DNA from: Cladocopium goreaui
Taxonomy: Eukaryota > Sar > Dinophyceae > Suessiales > Symbiodiniaceae
Assembly: GCA_947184155.2 (NCBI GenBank)
Contig: CAMXCT020002027.1
Span: 45,001-109,000, forward strand
Direction of reading: 5' to 3'
DNA length: 64,000 bases
The notes beneath the pieces are model-generated. The model ran no database searches, was not told the DNA's origin, and saw only the letters and a program-made list of their open reading frames with translations. Shown one piece after another: positions 13,053-25,134 of this stretch; position 1 is the first letter of the stretch, and every line of letters begins with the position of its first letter. A program made the translations under genes and the position numbers.

Positions 13053-13153
13053 CTGGTTGGTGGTTTGGAACATGAATTTTATTTTCCCCAATAGTTGGGA
13101 TGATGATCCAATCTGACTTTTATATTTTTCAGGGGGTTGAAACCACCAACTAG
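13053..13153. mobile_element. Family B MITE
   Basis: CTGGTTGGTGGTTTGG at the left end and ACCACCAACTAG at the right, with the family's internal ccaatagttgggatgatgat block. Confidence 0.82.
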
Positions 13154-13858
13154 CAATGGATTGTTCCATCAAAATGGCAATGTGGCTGGTATATCACATG
13201 CTTTCAGACCAACCATGACATCATGACCACCCACATGTTTGAAGCTACTTTTTGGATATGTCCATTGGCTGCAACAACCCTTGGAACCAGCGCAACTGCT
13301 TAAACTGCTTGGTGTTTTCAAATGGGGGTTTCTTAAGTCATGGGGTATCCCCAAGTCACCATGGTTGTTTCAACACTAAGGCCTAGTCATCCTTGACGAC
13401 TGGATGATTTGGGGTAGCCCCATGACTCAGGAAACCTCCGTAAAGGGTTTCAACTTTATTTGGATGTCCCAACAAATGGGATGATCTTAGCATCAATTGA
13501 AACAAAAAACAAACATATGTTTTTCAGGGTGACACCAGAGTTCTGAACCTCGCCATGGCTCAAGACGGGGGATCGTCATGCAGCTTGCCATGGAAAAAAA
13601 ACATATTCAGAGATGATGTCCCTAGTAAAAATGTATATACAAATGATGATGTTCCGCAAGAAACAGCTCCAAAATCAGCTGGTCTCCACTGTCCACAATG
13701 TTTTTTTTTTTGAAACCATGTTCTTTACAGTCGTTAGAGGTGCCAAGCATCATCAAGCATTGTGAGTTTGCTGCAATCATCCTCTCGTCTGCCCGCTTAA
13801 AACAGCGGGTCGTGAGTCTTCGAAACTCTAGGTCTTCCATATCTCTTTCTGGCGCCAG

Positions 13859-16800
13859 GGCGCGCGTTCGGGCGCCAGTCAGCCGCGGAATGCATCTGTC
13901 AGTGCAGGGCTGGTTTCGTCAGGGTTTCTTCTTGTGGCCCCTGTGGTGTCCTTCAGATCCGCCTTGTCCGGCACATTGCTTCACTACTGGCAGGTGGCTG
14001 GTTGAAAAAAAAAAACGTTTTGCAGATGTGGGTTTTGCCTGAAATTGGGGGTGAATTCAAACCCTTGATTGATGAGTTCTGAGATTTGGAAGAATGTGCC
14101 ACCAGTGCCATTTCTCGTCAAACCTGGAGTCAAAGTTGAATTTCGGGGTTCATAGCTGCGGCTGATCAGTTTCCCAGAGGATACCTGCCCCACTTGTCGG
14201 GTAGAAAAGTCATAGTCTTCCACTACTGTATGTTTGTGCGTGTTTCACTTGACGAACTACTGGACAGTTCAATGATTCTAACCAGGTCATTGCATTGATC
14301 ATTGACTAGTCGCTGATGTCTGGATCTGTACAAAAAATATCAGTAAATCAAGTCCAAGTGTTTTATTTAACAGCTATCACCAGGTCTTGTCCATTATACC
14401 TCCACTTTAGCCCATTAGATCTCCCATGATATCACGTCAAATGCTTGGTTGCGGTTGATGATGTTTCATTTTTTCTCCCTGATACCCTCTGGTAATTTAA
14501 CGTAGCTATTGAAAATGACCATTTATAGTGGATTTTCCCACGAAAAATGGTGATTTTCCATAGCTATGTTAAATTACCAGAGGGTATATCACACTTAAAC
14601 CACTAGCATGTTTGGTTCTTTAATGTATTCCCGTGTTTTGGAAAAATCTCAGAGATCTAGCAAGGTCCTCAAAAGGTGCTAAAAATGACAGGTTTGTGCC
14701 CTTCGTCGCGCTGCATTTGACCATCTTCTACGTCTCTGCTGCCTGCATCTTCATCTTACGACGGAAGAACAAGTGGCCCGAACACACAGGCGGGGGGAAA
14801 CCATGGGAAACCATCAAGTAGGCCTTGAAAGGGGAGTGGTGAAAAGGTTGGGGGGCTCGAAATGCTCAAAGGCCAAAGAAATGGCATATTACCATTTGCC
14901 AAAAATAGTTGACAGAAGTTTTATACTAGTTGTAGATAATTAGTGTGAATCTACTGGTTTTTCCTCTTCGTTATGAGGCGGCACGCAACTACGTATTTAA
15001 ATTCACCAATTCTGCAAGGCAGCGCTAGCAAACCCGCTAGGTTTGCACTAGTTATTTTTTAACATTTTTTTAACATCCATGTTCAAAGATTTTAGTATGT
15101 GTTGCCGACTGCTTGGTATTTCAACATTAAAAAATAAGATATAACACTTAGCGCCTTAAACCTAAGGATGTCTTAGTGAATTTCTGTGCTACTCAACAAT
15201 TTTCCATCATTTTCGTACGTATGTTTGTCGTTCAATTTGGCGAATTTATACGTCATTTTACCTGCTAGATCCCCGCTAGCAAGAGTTGCAAAATGCGGCT
15301 TTGGCTGACCCATGACCCAGTCGCCGTCAGAGAACTTGAGTTTATCCTTTCTGTTTGACAAAAGAAACAGTGCCAGCTAAGGCAACGACAAGCCTTGCAG
15401 CAGATGAACAATTCTTGAATTTCCACGACTAATAATTAGCAGCGGCAACCACTCCATATAGATGTGCGTTAGCATTTCCTGCAGGTTTTAGCTTCGGTTT
15501 CAAATATAACTCATAATGCAGGGCTTCAATTTTTTTAGATAAGTCATATGTCTTTTAATTCAAATATGAAGCGGCACACATGGAATTACGACTTATCAAC
15601 CAAACCAGACAAAGACATTTTGACAAACGGTCATATGTATACAAGCAACATATGGTGGGAATGTTTCCCCAGTTCCCAGATTTGGTGGGAGAATTCGCGA
15701 GAAGCCCTATATTTTGATGATCTGTGATATCTGTGATGGTAAAATCCATGGTTTCCGGTTTTGCGAGCTCTTCTCTTACATAAATCCATTGAAACACCAT
15801 CTTTGGTGGGTGAGAACACGCTTTTCCTCCTAGGTTCAATAGTTTTGGATATTTTACCCAAAGGTGTCCTCCTAAGATGTGGAAGAAACACCATGTGTAG
15901 ATCATGTTGGGTGTCCCCATGAGTTGTACCCAGTCATTTTCTCATCATAAATCCATGGCTACCGTCCTGTATAACTACCATAGATGTGGAAAATTCACCA
16001 TGTTTTCCATTCCAGAAAAATCTATAAACGGGCCATGTTAATCCATGTTCTACAGGTATATCATGGTATATCACAGTTTCCCCCGTGGGGTCGGATCAGG
16101 TTTTGACCCCAGCTTCGATCAGACCTTCTACATCGTAGGGCTGCACAGCTGGGGACAATGATCAGTGGCTCAGGGGGGTTATCGGCACCAAGAAATCCAA
16201 GGACCCCGAAAGCAGCATGGCCCAGATTGGTTTGTTGGTTCATATAGGGACTTTTACGACCGACCCTCTGGTAAACTAACATAACTATGGAAAGATCCAC
16301 CATTTTTTATGGAAAAAAACGCTCTATAAATGGCCATTTTCAATAGCTTTTTGTATGTTTACCAGAGGGTATAATCTATTGGGCATTGATTATGATAACC
16401 AATGGTGAGGGAACTTGTTTGACCAAACCATGGAGGTATGGAGGGTTAACTGACCACTACTCAACAGGGATTCATGGTGTGAGTAGTAAGCAACATGTCT
16501 ACTGGCCATTTAGGCTTTGATTGATCCTCGTTGATGCATTCCAAAAATAATAGGTCAAACCTTGGCAACGACCTTAACCTATCTTTGTTGATGGTTTCAA
16601 ACATCTATTTTTTAATTTCAACCATACGACTGGATACAACTGGGATGATTTTCTCCCGAATGACGAGCTCATGTTTTTCGGTGGCACCACCAGCCAACAT
16701 CAACCAGCCAGTGTTAATGGTATCAGCATGTTAACGTGATGTATCTCATCAAAATATCCCCAGCATAGATCGGAATTCCAACACCCTCTGGTAATTGACA

Positions 16801-19800
16801 TAGCTATGGACGATTGCCCGTATAATTATAGAAGTTTACTGAGATATTTCAATATTGCCAGAGGGTGGCCCATCAAAATTCCAATGTCGCATCCAATTGG
16901 TTTATTTAGTCTTAACCCCAATTAACTATGAATATGGAGGTTGCCATACGTAGTCATGGAGATCCCCAAAAATGGACCGTGTAGAATGGAAAATCCAAAC
17001 ATAAAATGGATGATTTGGGGGTACCCCTATTTCAGGAAACCTCCATACTATATATACGTATATATATTACGTATATATAGTAATATATCTACCATAAATC
17101 TAATCCTTAACCTCGGCAGATAAACCTCAAGTTGGTTTTCAGTGTTGGATTTCGATCCACCACTTTTCAGCCCTCCGTTGCACGTGGCCGTGGAATCAAG
17201 GCATGGCATATGCCCATGATGGTCGCTTGGACTATGGTTGACCCTCCGGCAATCAAAAACTCAATGAAACCCAAAGTGAATAAACATGTAACCGGCTGTC
17301 CATTTTTGGTGCAGTGCTTGGTTATTGGATCAACCGGCGGGAACCGGCTCACCCGGATTTCCCCCGGATTTCTTGGTGATTCCATGGACCCCCACCACGA
17401 AACCAAAAAGCTTCTCCATGGCACGACGCGGAATTGGCTGAGATACCAATGCTCTTTTGTTTGATGAAGTCCAAAAATGTTGGCACTGGTTGGTGCTTTG
17501 GAACCATGGAATTTGATTAGACTTTCCATTCAGTTGGGAATGAAAAATCATCCCAACTGACTTTCACTACATCATTTTTCAGAGGGGTAGGTAGGTATAC
17601 CACCAACCAGATGGGAATATATAAGCAACTTACTATGATAATGGGAATATAATGGCAATATATAACCAATTTACTATGATAAGGATATTGGTATACCACC
17701 AACCAGTTTATGTTTGTTGTTGAAAATCGGAGCCTAGTTTTGCCATGGTTTTGCTGGTGATGTTGCACACTTCCCAGTGAGAAATCCACCAGAGAATCCA
17801 AGTTGAGGGGATACCTGGCCATAAACATTGCCGTACATTGGGATATAAACATTATTGACCACATGTAACCACCACATCTTTTTTCCGGCCATATTATATT
17901 ATATTATATTATATTATATTATATTATATTATATTATATTATATTATATTATATTATATATATATCATATTATATCATATTATTGGTAGTCTTTTCCGAT
18001 ATTCTATATTAGATATTAAACATATCAATGAATTGGTCCTTCTTTGTGCATGTGGTGCACGCTTCAAAGTCTTCCTCAATCAGGGTTATTTTATGTTATT
18101 TTTTGGTTACCCTTATGGAGGAAAACACGCTGCACGGAGAGAACTTAGCATGATGCATTTTGTATGGCGATACTGTGGTTTGATGCATCGACACATTGAA
18201 ACTTAGAATGTCGCCTGGCCGGCATTCTAAAATACCCTCACAACAAGGTTTATGGCGGCATTCTAAATTCAAAAATCAAAATTTTGGAAAACTGGTCAGC
18301 GTTCTAAGTTTTGATGCGTCGCTATATAATATATATATATAATATATATATATATATACATATCTCACCGTTCATAGTTTATCCACTGAGGTCATGGCGT
18401 TTCCCTTGGGTCTCATGGCCACCATGGCGGGCCGAGAAGTGTGGCTCACCGGTGATCGCTTCATGGAGTATGGCTATATCTCCGACCCCTTGGTGTCGGA
18501 GGTGCGGGGCTGACCGGGGACGAGGTTGGAGGCCTCTGGTTATTGGGAAGGGATTCACATCAGGGATTGGTTGGGGCCTCAGAAAGCATGAATTTATGAT
18601 CATTTATCGGGATTCTAAGGGTTTGAAGCCTCAAACACATGGGGGTATAAATGACGGTTGATTGAACTGGGAGGTTCTACATGGTGATACTACCTCACTT
18701 ATTGATTGTGATAACCAATGACAGGATACCTATTAACCAACCACTCTACTGGGACGTGAATAGGGTTATTTTGCATGGTTCATTTGAGCTATGACTGAGG
18801 AATTCACCTACAAGGGTGCCCTTAAATGTTATGTTGTTGGTTTTAAAATCTATCGACATATACAATAAACCCTACTATTAACCTACTTATTACCATGAAA
18901 ATATCATGATATTACTCAAAAATTAGAATGAAACAATATTAACGGTAATTATTATAGGGTATTACAAGAATTATACATTGATATACCCTGAAAATAACCA
19001 ATTTTGGTGGAAGTATCCTCCATCCTCCTATTTCGCAGGGTCGTCATGTTTGCTGGGGTCGTCATGTAACTATGTATATACATATATACATACATATTTA
19101 TACATCAATCAGTCTACATGGTAATCCAGCCCGGGCAATTTGCCATAGCTATCGGCCACAAAACACGTCTGACTAACCGTGGTTGAAATCGTTGGGTGAT
19201 ATGGGAGGATCTATATGGGGATGGCTCAATATATGCAGAACATGGGGAACATGTAATGAAACAAAACAATGGAATCACCTTGCCGCAGACTTATAGAATC
19301 TTATAGATAGGATGAAGATGGATGCCAAGAAAACAGTTGCTGATGACTGGGTGCTTGATTGTTTTCTTTGTTGCTGTATGTGTATGTATGTATATATATA
19401 TATATAAAGTGGGAACTGATGCTTACCCGGCTATTTCATCGATTCAGGGTATATGAGTCCAAGAGAATCTAAGGTTGACACTGCAGATTGTGATGGCAAT
19501 GAACACGAAATCCCCAGTGATTCTGCCAAGCATGGCCAATTGAATTAGATTTGGATACCTCCATTGTTGGACACATGTGTGCTCTAAAGACTTGAGGCTA
19601 CCCAGGCTGGTACCCAAGGTGTTTTTTTCATGTTTTTTCTTGCTATACAGAAAGGCTGTGCTCAGATTCAGACATCAACCGGAAGAGAGTTGAAAGGATG
19701 GAGTATGGTTTTGTCCACATGATTCGGACATAGAAATCAGGAGATCCTTCCGGATCCCACCTGGTTGCAATGAAAGTGAGCCCGAGGTTTAGCGCTCTTT

Positions 19801-22800
19801 GAAACACGGTAAAAACATGTAAAAACTATAGTACTACTAACATGAATTATATTAATTAACATTATGAGGTTGATGATTTTCAAGAAAATGGGGATCATTC
19901 ACATGGCAGTTTTCTAGAACATAGCAATGATAATCAGCAACTCCGTATCCAGTGATTTCTGTCGGCCTTCGCGACACAATCGCTCAGATTGGCACCTGGT
20001 TCATTTGTTTCATCGCCGTTGACGTTGTGCTCCTGCTGATGCATCGCTTGGGGGGCAAGGAGAGGATTCAATGGGATGCAGCTGATGTTTTGCTGAGTAT
20101 TCAGCCAGTTCTATCCAAGTTTGAGAACAGTCCAGCATCACATATTATGTTGATATATGTTGATATGTTGGGTGTTTGACCAACAAACTTTCAATCGTCT
20201 CCATCCAAGATGTAGCAAGGAAGAGGTGTCATTGACGATTCCAGAAACGTTTCTGTGGATGTGGCCATGTTAGATGGGTAGCTGTCCGAAAATGGGTTAC
20301 CCACGGTTACCCCCCCAAAAAAAAACATGTGACAATGGGGAACATCATGATAAACCATTGGGTATTTGGTGATATTGTCTGGGTGTAGCATATTTTCAGA
20401 GAAACTCAGATTGGTGGTTTGGAACATTTTTTATTTTCCATTTCATATATGGGATGTCATCCTTCCCATTGACTTTCATATTTTTCTAGATGGTTAAAAC
20501 ATATTAAAACCACCAACCAGAACTCAGAATGGCCATGTTTTTTTTGTTGAACATGTCAAATCAGAGAAATGGATGGTAGATGAACTGGATTGGTAGATCT
20601 CTGGAGATTAAAACCATCAACCAGAACTCATTAAAAACATCCCCCAGAGATTCTCCACATGTCAGGAGATCTGCCTACATCATGCGATTTTCGCCACAGG
20701 AGTGGCCACATCTCCAGTTGGATGGCGATTGAAGATCCAGCGATTTCGTTGAGTTTTTCGTAGTGATTTTACCACAAAAACTGTGACTTTAACGGACGAA
20801 GAATGTGGAAAAAACATGGAAAAACTGTGATGTTTGAGGAAAAATATGGAAAAACATGTTCATTCATATTCTACAGCATATTTGCAAGCCTAAGATGTTA
20901 TCTCTGACATTCATACATACTAAGCCACTTCACTTCACTGTTATTTATGGTGTTTTCTGACCAAATTCATGGTGAGAACCAGCAGCTCGAAGCCGCGTCA
21001 GGGGCAGTGTTCTGGGTCCGACATTGCTGTGCTCCGCTCACGATGTGCATCCTGATGACCCAAGAACTCTCCACTCCATGGCTGAACCTCTTCACCCTTT
21101 GCAGAGTCTTGGTGTTGTGTAAAACGTTGATTTGTGAAATTTGTGAAGTGTGTTGTGTTTCTAAAAAAAAATGTGGTGGAAACCCAGAACTGTTTCACAA
21201 TTCTCATGATGTGAAATTTCCATCCGATGTTGTTTTGGTGTATAGTTGTAATATGGTGTAATCGTTGAGCACCCAAAAAAATCCAAGTCATTTGCCCTTT
21301 ACACTTGCCATATTGGCTTTGTTGAATCCAGGAAAAATGAATCATGACCGGTGAACGCATGACATGGGCTGTGTTTGCCATGAAAATTCCACACCCTCGG
21401 CTGTGTAAACAGAGGGAGCCATTGACCCAAAAATTTTCCAGACCATGGATGGCTGAGCATGTTGAAGTGGCAGGGATTGTACTATATATTATATATATAT
21501 ATTGATATATATTTATATTTATAGATATATATATATATATGTGTATATGTTGATATAATATATATATATATATGTTGATATAATATATATATATATATAT
21601 TGTAATAATGCTAAATACATTAGGCTTCCGAGGAATTCAAAAGGCAGTGATAGTTGAGATCCCCGCAATTCGATGCTACAAGGCATTCCCCCTGATATTT
21701 CCTGACCCCCATAGTGGAAACCCTGCTTTGCTCTTGGATTTATCTTCATGTTCGGAACTGGGTTACCCTCTAGTAAATTCACATAGACCCTGAAAATAAG
21801 CAATTTTGAGTGGAAATTAATCTTCCAACCCCTATCTGGCAGGGTCTATGTTATTTTATTGGAGGGTAGTTTCAGGGGATAGGATAGAGTTGAAGAAACA
21901 TGGGTTGTAAAGGGTGATGTTAAAACCATGGATTACTGGGGATTGATGAGGATAAACAGGGATTAATAGGGATTAGTGGCAATAAAACCATCAACAGGGA
22001 CGAAGTAATCATATATTGATCTGTAAATAAGCACATTCGGAGGGATGAATTATGATGAATTTCCGTTTGCCGTCTATTTTGGTTCTTAGTAAATCTTAAC
22101 AAAAGGGGCAAACAAGTCGGGTGAAGTGACCGATTCAAAACATGGCCATTTTTGCGGGACCTCGTTGGGAGCCCTTCCGACTCTCGCCAAGGAGCTTACA
22201 AAGGTCTCTCGTCCATCTGGACGCAGGGTTCGTTTCTGATCTTTGCGGTGTTGTTCTACATCTTCCGCGTCTTCTTCAATACCTTTGGCTGCTGAGATTT
22301 AAGCTTAGACTCGGCGGGAAATGGGTCGAAAGAGAGTTCGGAACGAAATTCGAACGGTTCTATCTTTGTTGGTCATTTTGTGGCACGACCTCATCCGATT
22401 TTGTGTGCCATGACCATGACATTGTTCCAATGTTTCATTCTTGGGGATAAACGTGCTGTTTCTTCATTCCAACCAGACTTCGTGTATGATGCTTACGTTG
22501 CTAGCGTTTGGCAGGATCCACAACCAACGCAGCCAAGGGATCCACCAAGAGCTCTTGGAAACTGCTCAGGTTTCTTCTGAGAGTCAGGTCTGTTGAGTCA
22601 TGCTGGTTTCATCCAGAAAGGATCCTCCATCCAACAAAAAAACCGTTCTTCCTCCCAGAAAATTGTCACCTTTCCATCGCAGATAGATGCTCATTGGGGT
22701 TGAAAGATGATTTCGTCCTTGGAAATGGCACAGTTTCAGGTTTCAGGGATGTAATTTCAGCATTTGTCCATGTGTGCAAAGTTTCTTGGTGTCACATTAC

Positions 22801-23485
22801 AAGACATTGCATTTGTAAATATTTAATGGCGAATCTCGTATCCATGTGAATATCTAGTCAGCGATTACAAACTCCTGCCGACATCCCTAGATGATGGGCT
22901 AAAAACTGAAATTTGAAACATCTACTTACGGTGAGAGTTGATGTATGAACCCCATTGCTGTAGCTAGTTCGTTATATCCCCCATAAACCATAGAATTCAC
23001 CAAGTTCTGTGCGTCAAGCTGATCGTTTCGAACTTGGAGGATCATCCTACTTAGTCCCCGATTCGTGGTTGTTGTCCATATATATGTAGGTTTTAACCTG
23101 TTTTAGCCCCAGTTACTAGCCAGTTACTTGGTGTTAAAACCTAAGTGTGGAACAACCCATGTGTTTTAACCAGTTAACTTCAATTAAGCAGTGTTTAAAA
23201 ATGTTGTGACATGTTCCCTGCAAACCCTACATTTGACCGTGGCGGAAGTCAAGTGAAGTTCAGAGGGGGTGGGGGATTTGATCCCTAATGAAAAGTGGAA
23301 GCTAATAAACCATTCAACATGTTTGTTCAGAGGGGGCAGGGGATCTGATCCCTTATGAAGATTAGATTTCCCTAGTAGAAAGTGTCCCTGTTAAACTTAT
23401 GAATGTCTCAGCCGGATATCAGGATTGTTTGAAAGCAGCAGGCTACCGTCCTTACTTGCGTCGCCAGAGAGTAGCGTGCTTGTAG
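13859..23485 (+). CDS. TLC-domain-like multi-pass membrane protein, multi-exon
   Basis: TLC (TRAM/LAG1/CLN8) family proteins are multi-pass membrane proteins linked to ceramide synthesis or lipid handling. Exons: 13859-13993 (TM, AGLVSSGFLLVAPVVSFRSA), about 14692-14779 (TM, FVALHLTIFYVSAACIF, then RRKNK), 18391-18501, 19448-19516, 19651-19707, 19953-20080 (TM ending CFIAVDVVLLLMHRLGG), 20666-20701 (EICLHHAIFATG), 20983-21105 (LMTQELSTPWLNLFTLCR), 22227-22268 (TM, GSFLIFAVLFYIFR), 22477-22569 (MMLTLLAFGRI) and 23423-23485 with stop TAG at 23483. From 19448 to the stop all exon phases match. The order of an Asp in a TM helix, then His-His, then ELSTPxLNL, then two late TM helices is what makes me name TLC. 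The first three exons are coding-like but their joins are unproven. One donor (20081) is GC. The start codon is not identified. Confidence 0.6.
14483..14586. mobile_element. Family A MITE
   Basis: TACCCTCTGGTAATTTAAC and AAATTACCAGAGGGTA, perfect ends, about 104 bp, intronic in the TLC-like gene model. Confidence 0.88.
14891..15631. mobile_element. Non-autonomous TIR element, copy 2 (741 bp)
   Basis: It starts ACCATTTGCCAAAAATAG and ends TTTTGACAAACGGT. It is flanked by CATATT and CATATG and shares the GCTAGC subterminal motifs and the gaggcggcacgcaact phrase with the copy at 7241. It lies in an intron of the TLC-like gene model and encodes nothing recognisable. Confidence 0.72.
16077..16260. 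CDS. Coding-like island, strand unresolved
   Basis: On + a CAG acceptor (ending 16076) is followed by GFDPSFDQTFYIVGLHSWGQ and a TGA at 16159-16161. A second frame, VIGTKKSKDPESSMAQIGLL, then runs from about 16181. On the minus strand one frame stays open across the whole island (FGVLGFLGADNPPEPLIIVP, then a Cys/Arg-rich stretch). The single minus frame is simpler, while the + reading agrees with the neighbouring exons. I cannot decide. Confidence 0.3.
16263..16371. mobile_element. Family A MITE
   Basis: ACCCTCTGGTAAAC at the left (the flanking TA is CG-altered) and TTTACCAGAGGGTA at the right. Confidence 0.8.
16783..16867. mobile_element. Family A MITE, degenerate
   Basis: CACCCTCTGGTAATTGAC and TGCCAGAGGGTG bound a short internally diverged copy. 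Confidence 0.65.
17132..17464 (+). CDS. Candidate coding interval, strand and frame unresolved
   Basis: One + frame is open for 110 codons up to TGA and the opposite strand is open for 120. Two further + frames (DFDPPLFSPPLHVAVES and QGMAYAHDGRLDYG) are open for parts of it. Composition is near 50% GC, above the surrounding intronic DNA. It may be an exon or a decayed coding sequence. No domain is recognised. Confidence 0.25.
   Translation: MVFSVGFRSTTFQPSVARGRGIKAWHMPMMVAWTMVDPPAIKNSMKPKVNKHVTGCPFLVQCLVIGSTGGNRLTRISPGFLGDSMDPHHETKKLLHGTTRNWLRYQCSFV
17486..17610. mobile_element. Family B MITE
   Basis: CTGGTTGGTGCTTTGG at the left and ACCACCAACCAG at the right, with ccaactgactttcac and tttttcagaggggtag inside. 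A second truncated end follows at about 17690-17706. Confidence 0.82.
17891..17957. repeat. Pentanucleotide microsatellite (atatt)n
   Basis: About 13 uninterrupted copies of atatt, followed by a TA-rich tail to about 17980. Confidence 0.95.
20407..20520. mobile_element. Family B MITE
   Basis: ATTGGTGGTTTGGAAC at the left end and ACCACCAACCAG at the right. It lies in an intron of the TLC-like gene, just before the exon carrying His-His. Confidence 0.78.
21764..21868. mobile_element. Diverged family A relative
   Basis: TACCCTCTAGTAAATTC at the left and GGAGGGTA at the right, with a different interior (tagaccctgaaaataagcaa). A similar interior without clear ends occurs near 18980-19045, so this may be a separate subfamily. 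Confidence 0.55.
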
Positions 23486-23495
23486 GGTGTAGATC

Positions 23496-23690
23496 ATGTT
23501 TGGAGGGTATAGAGGAGAGATCTTGTGGGTTATGGTCGCACGTGGGGTTTGGCGCCAATGTTTTAACCAGTTTCTAAGCGCGTCGATCCTCCAAGTTATC
23601 ACCGACAGTTCTCGACTGAGGCACTGTGCATTTCCTCTGCGAGGTGCTCCATGGTTTTTGGGGAAGCCCCGCCTTGAGAATGCCCAGGTG
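23496..23690 (+). CDS. Candidate coding exon immediately after the TLC-like gene
   Basis: An ATG 10 bp after the preceding stop opens 65 codons ending at a CAG|GTGGGG donor. The peptide ends APWFLGKPRLENAQ and has a hydrophobic start (GEILWVMVARGVW). A CAG acceptor inside it (about 23571) could instead start an exon in this or the next frame (RVDPPSYHRQFSTEALC). It is either the first exon of the next gene or an overlapping chance frame. Confidence 0.3.
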
Positions 23691-23925
23691 GGGACTTGGG
23701 GAAAGTCCTAGAAAGTCTCCGGAATGTGGAAAATCGTTCAGACATGTCATGCATGTATATATATAATATATTTTTATATTTATATAATCATATATCTATA
23801 TAATTATTGTTTATATGATATATATATATATATGTTTTTTGTCTACCTTTTGAAGATTGGAGAGTTTGAAAAAAATTACTTTACTTCGTGTGATCCCCAC
23901 CGTGACATTTTTACATTTTCTTACT

Positions 23926-24400
23926 GGCAAATCTTCTGGCGTTCTATCTGACATATCTTCTGGCATTCTATCTGGCAAATCTTCTGGCATTCTATCTGGC
24001 ATATCTTCTGGCATATATTCTGACATATCTTCTGGCATTCTATCTGGCATATCTTCTGGTATATCTTCTGGCATATCTTCTGGCATATCTTCTGGCATTC
24101 TATCTGGCATATCTTCTGGCATTCTATCTGGCAAATCTTCTGGCATTCTATCTGGCATATCTACTGGCATATGTTATGGCATATTTTCTGGCATTCTATC
24201 TGGCATATCTTCTGGCATATTATCTGGCAAATCTTCTGGGATTCTACCTGGCATATCTTGTGTCATTCTATCTGACATTTTATCTGGCATACCTTCTGGC
24301 ATTCTATCTGGCATATCTCATGGCATTTTATCTGGCATATCTTCTGGCATTCTATCTGACATTCCATCTGGCATATCTTCTGGCATTCTATCTGGCATAT
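23926..24400. repeat. 12-bp tandem array, open in frame on both strands
   Basis: About 40 units alternate between tctggcatatct and tctggcattcta variants. As 12 is a multiple of 3, + reads Ser-Gly-Ile-Ser / Ser-Gly-Ile-Leu tetrapeptides and minus reads Met-Pro-Glu-Asp / Met-Pro-Asp-Arg tetrapeptides, both without a stop through the array. Whether either is translated is not known. Confidence 0.9.
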
Positions 24401-24405
24401 CTCAT

Positions 24406-24645
24406 GAGGTCCGGCAGGGAACACTTGGCGTGGATACTCGCGGTTGAGGTCCGGCAGGGAACACTGGGCGTGGATGGTCGTGGTTGAGGTCCGGCAGGGA
24501 ACACTGGGCGAGGATGGTCGTGGTTGAGGTCCGGCAGGGAACACTGGGCGTGGATGGTCGTGATTGAGGTCCGGCAGGGAACACTGGGCGTGGGTGGTCG
24601 TGGTTGAGGTCCGGCAGAGAACACTGTGGATCGCGGGTCGCAGTT
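24406..24645. repeat. 40-bp tandem array x 6
   Basis: Six units of 40 bp begin gaggtccggcagggaacact and end tggtcgtggtt. The last unit is the most diverged. As 40 is not a multiple of 3, the minus strand is open in several frames at once, which produces long spurious ORFs. Confidence 0.95.
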
Positions 24646-24797
24646 GAGCAAGGACGATGAGGACGACAAGGACGACAAGGACGACAAGGATGACAAGGAG
24701 GACGAGGAGGAGGAGGACGAGGAGGACGAGGCAGGAGGAGGCGGAGGAGGAGGAGGAGGAGCAGGAGGAGGAGGAGGAGCAGGAGGAGGAGGCAACT
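24646..24797 (+). repeat. Purine-only tract with Asp/Lys/Glu- then Gly-coding frame
   Basis: The + strand is almost entirely purine with occasional C. Read from the TTG at about 24643 it gives Asp-Asp-Lys repeats, then Glu/Asp runs, then poly-Gly with Ala, and stops at TGA near 24798. It may encode an acidic low-complexity tail or be a simple GGA/GAC microsatellite. Its purine asymmetry could form triplex DNA (inference). Confidence 0.7.
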
Positions 24798-25041
24798 GAC
24801 ATAAAATCTAACAACCCTCACCTGGCAGGTGGGGAAAAACATGTTGAACTCCTAGTTTGGGGCGCTATATTAGAAACTCAAGATTGAAGTCCTATAGCTC
24901 CAAAGTTCAAGTCCCATTTGGGGTGTTGATCCCAGTTCATATCAGCTATAAGAACTCGGTTTTACCAACGAAATATCATAATACACCCCCAGAAAAAAAG
25001 ATATATAGAATATGATTTAAAACCATATATAGAACCATAAT

Positions 25042-25109
25042 ATGCTACAACGAAGGCAAATGATGGTTCTATATTATAGAACCATCATTTGCCTTCGTTT
25101 TAGTAGCAT
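25042..25109. repeat. Near-perfect 68-bp hairpin
   Basis: The left arm, from atgctacaacgaaggcaaat through tggttct, is mirrored by agaaccatcatttgccttcg, with a loop of only a few bases. It is a single-copy short inverted repeat in this window. Confidence 0.85.
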
Positions 25110-25134
25110 GCTTCATTGATTTCACTGCCTCCAG

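Noticed and set aside
13528..13590. A + frame reading DTRVLNLAMAQDGGSSC after a tttttcag acceptor, resembling a WD40 blade
   Set aside because: The similarity is short, no clear donor follows, and phases do not connect without choosing a weaker acceptor. I did not name a WD40 protein on this basis.
24650..24720. Asp-Asp-Lys repeats resembling an epitope tag
   Set aside because: The pattern follows from a GAC/AAG microsatellite in a purine tract. There are no vector sequences nearby.
24263..24842. Long minus-strand ORFs (up to 183 codons), Ser/Pro-rich
   Set aside because: They run through the purine tract and the 40-bp array, are open in several frames at once, and have no non-repeat domain. 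I treat them as repeat artefacts.
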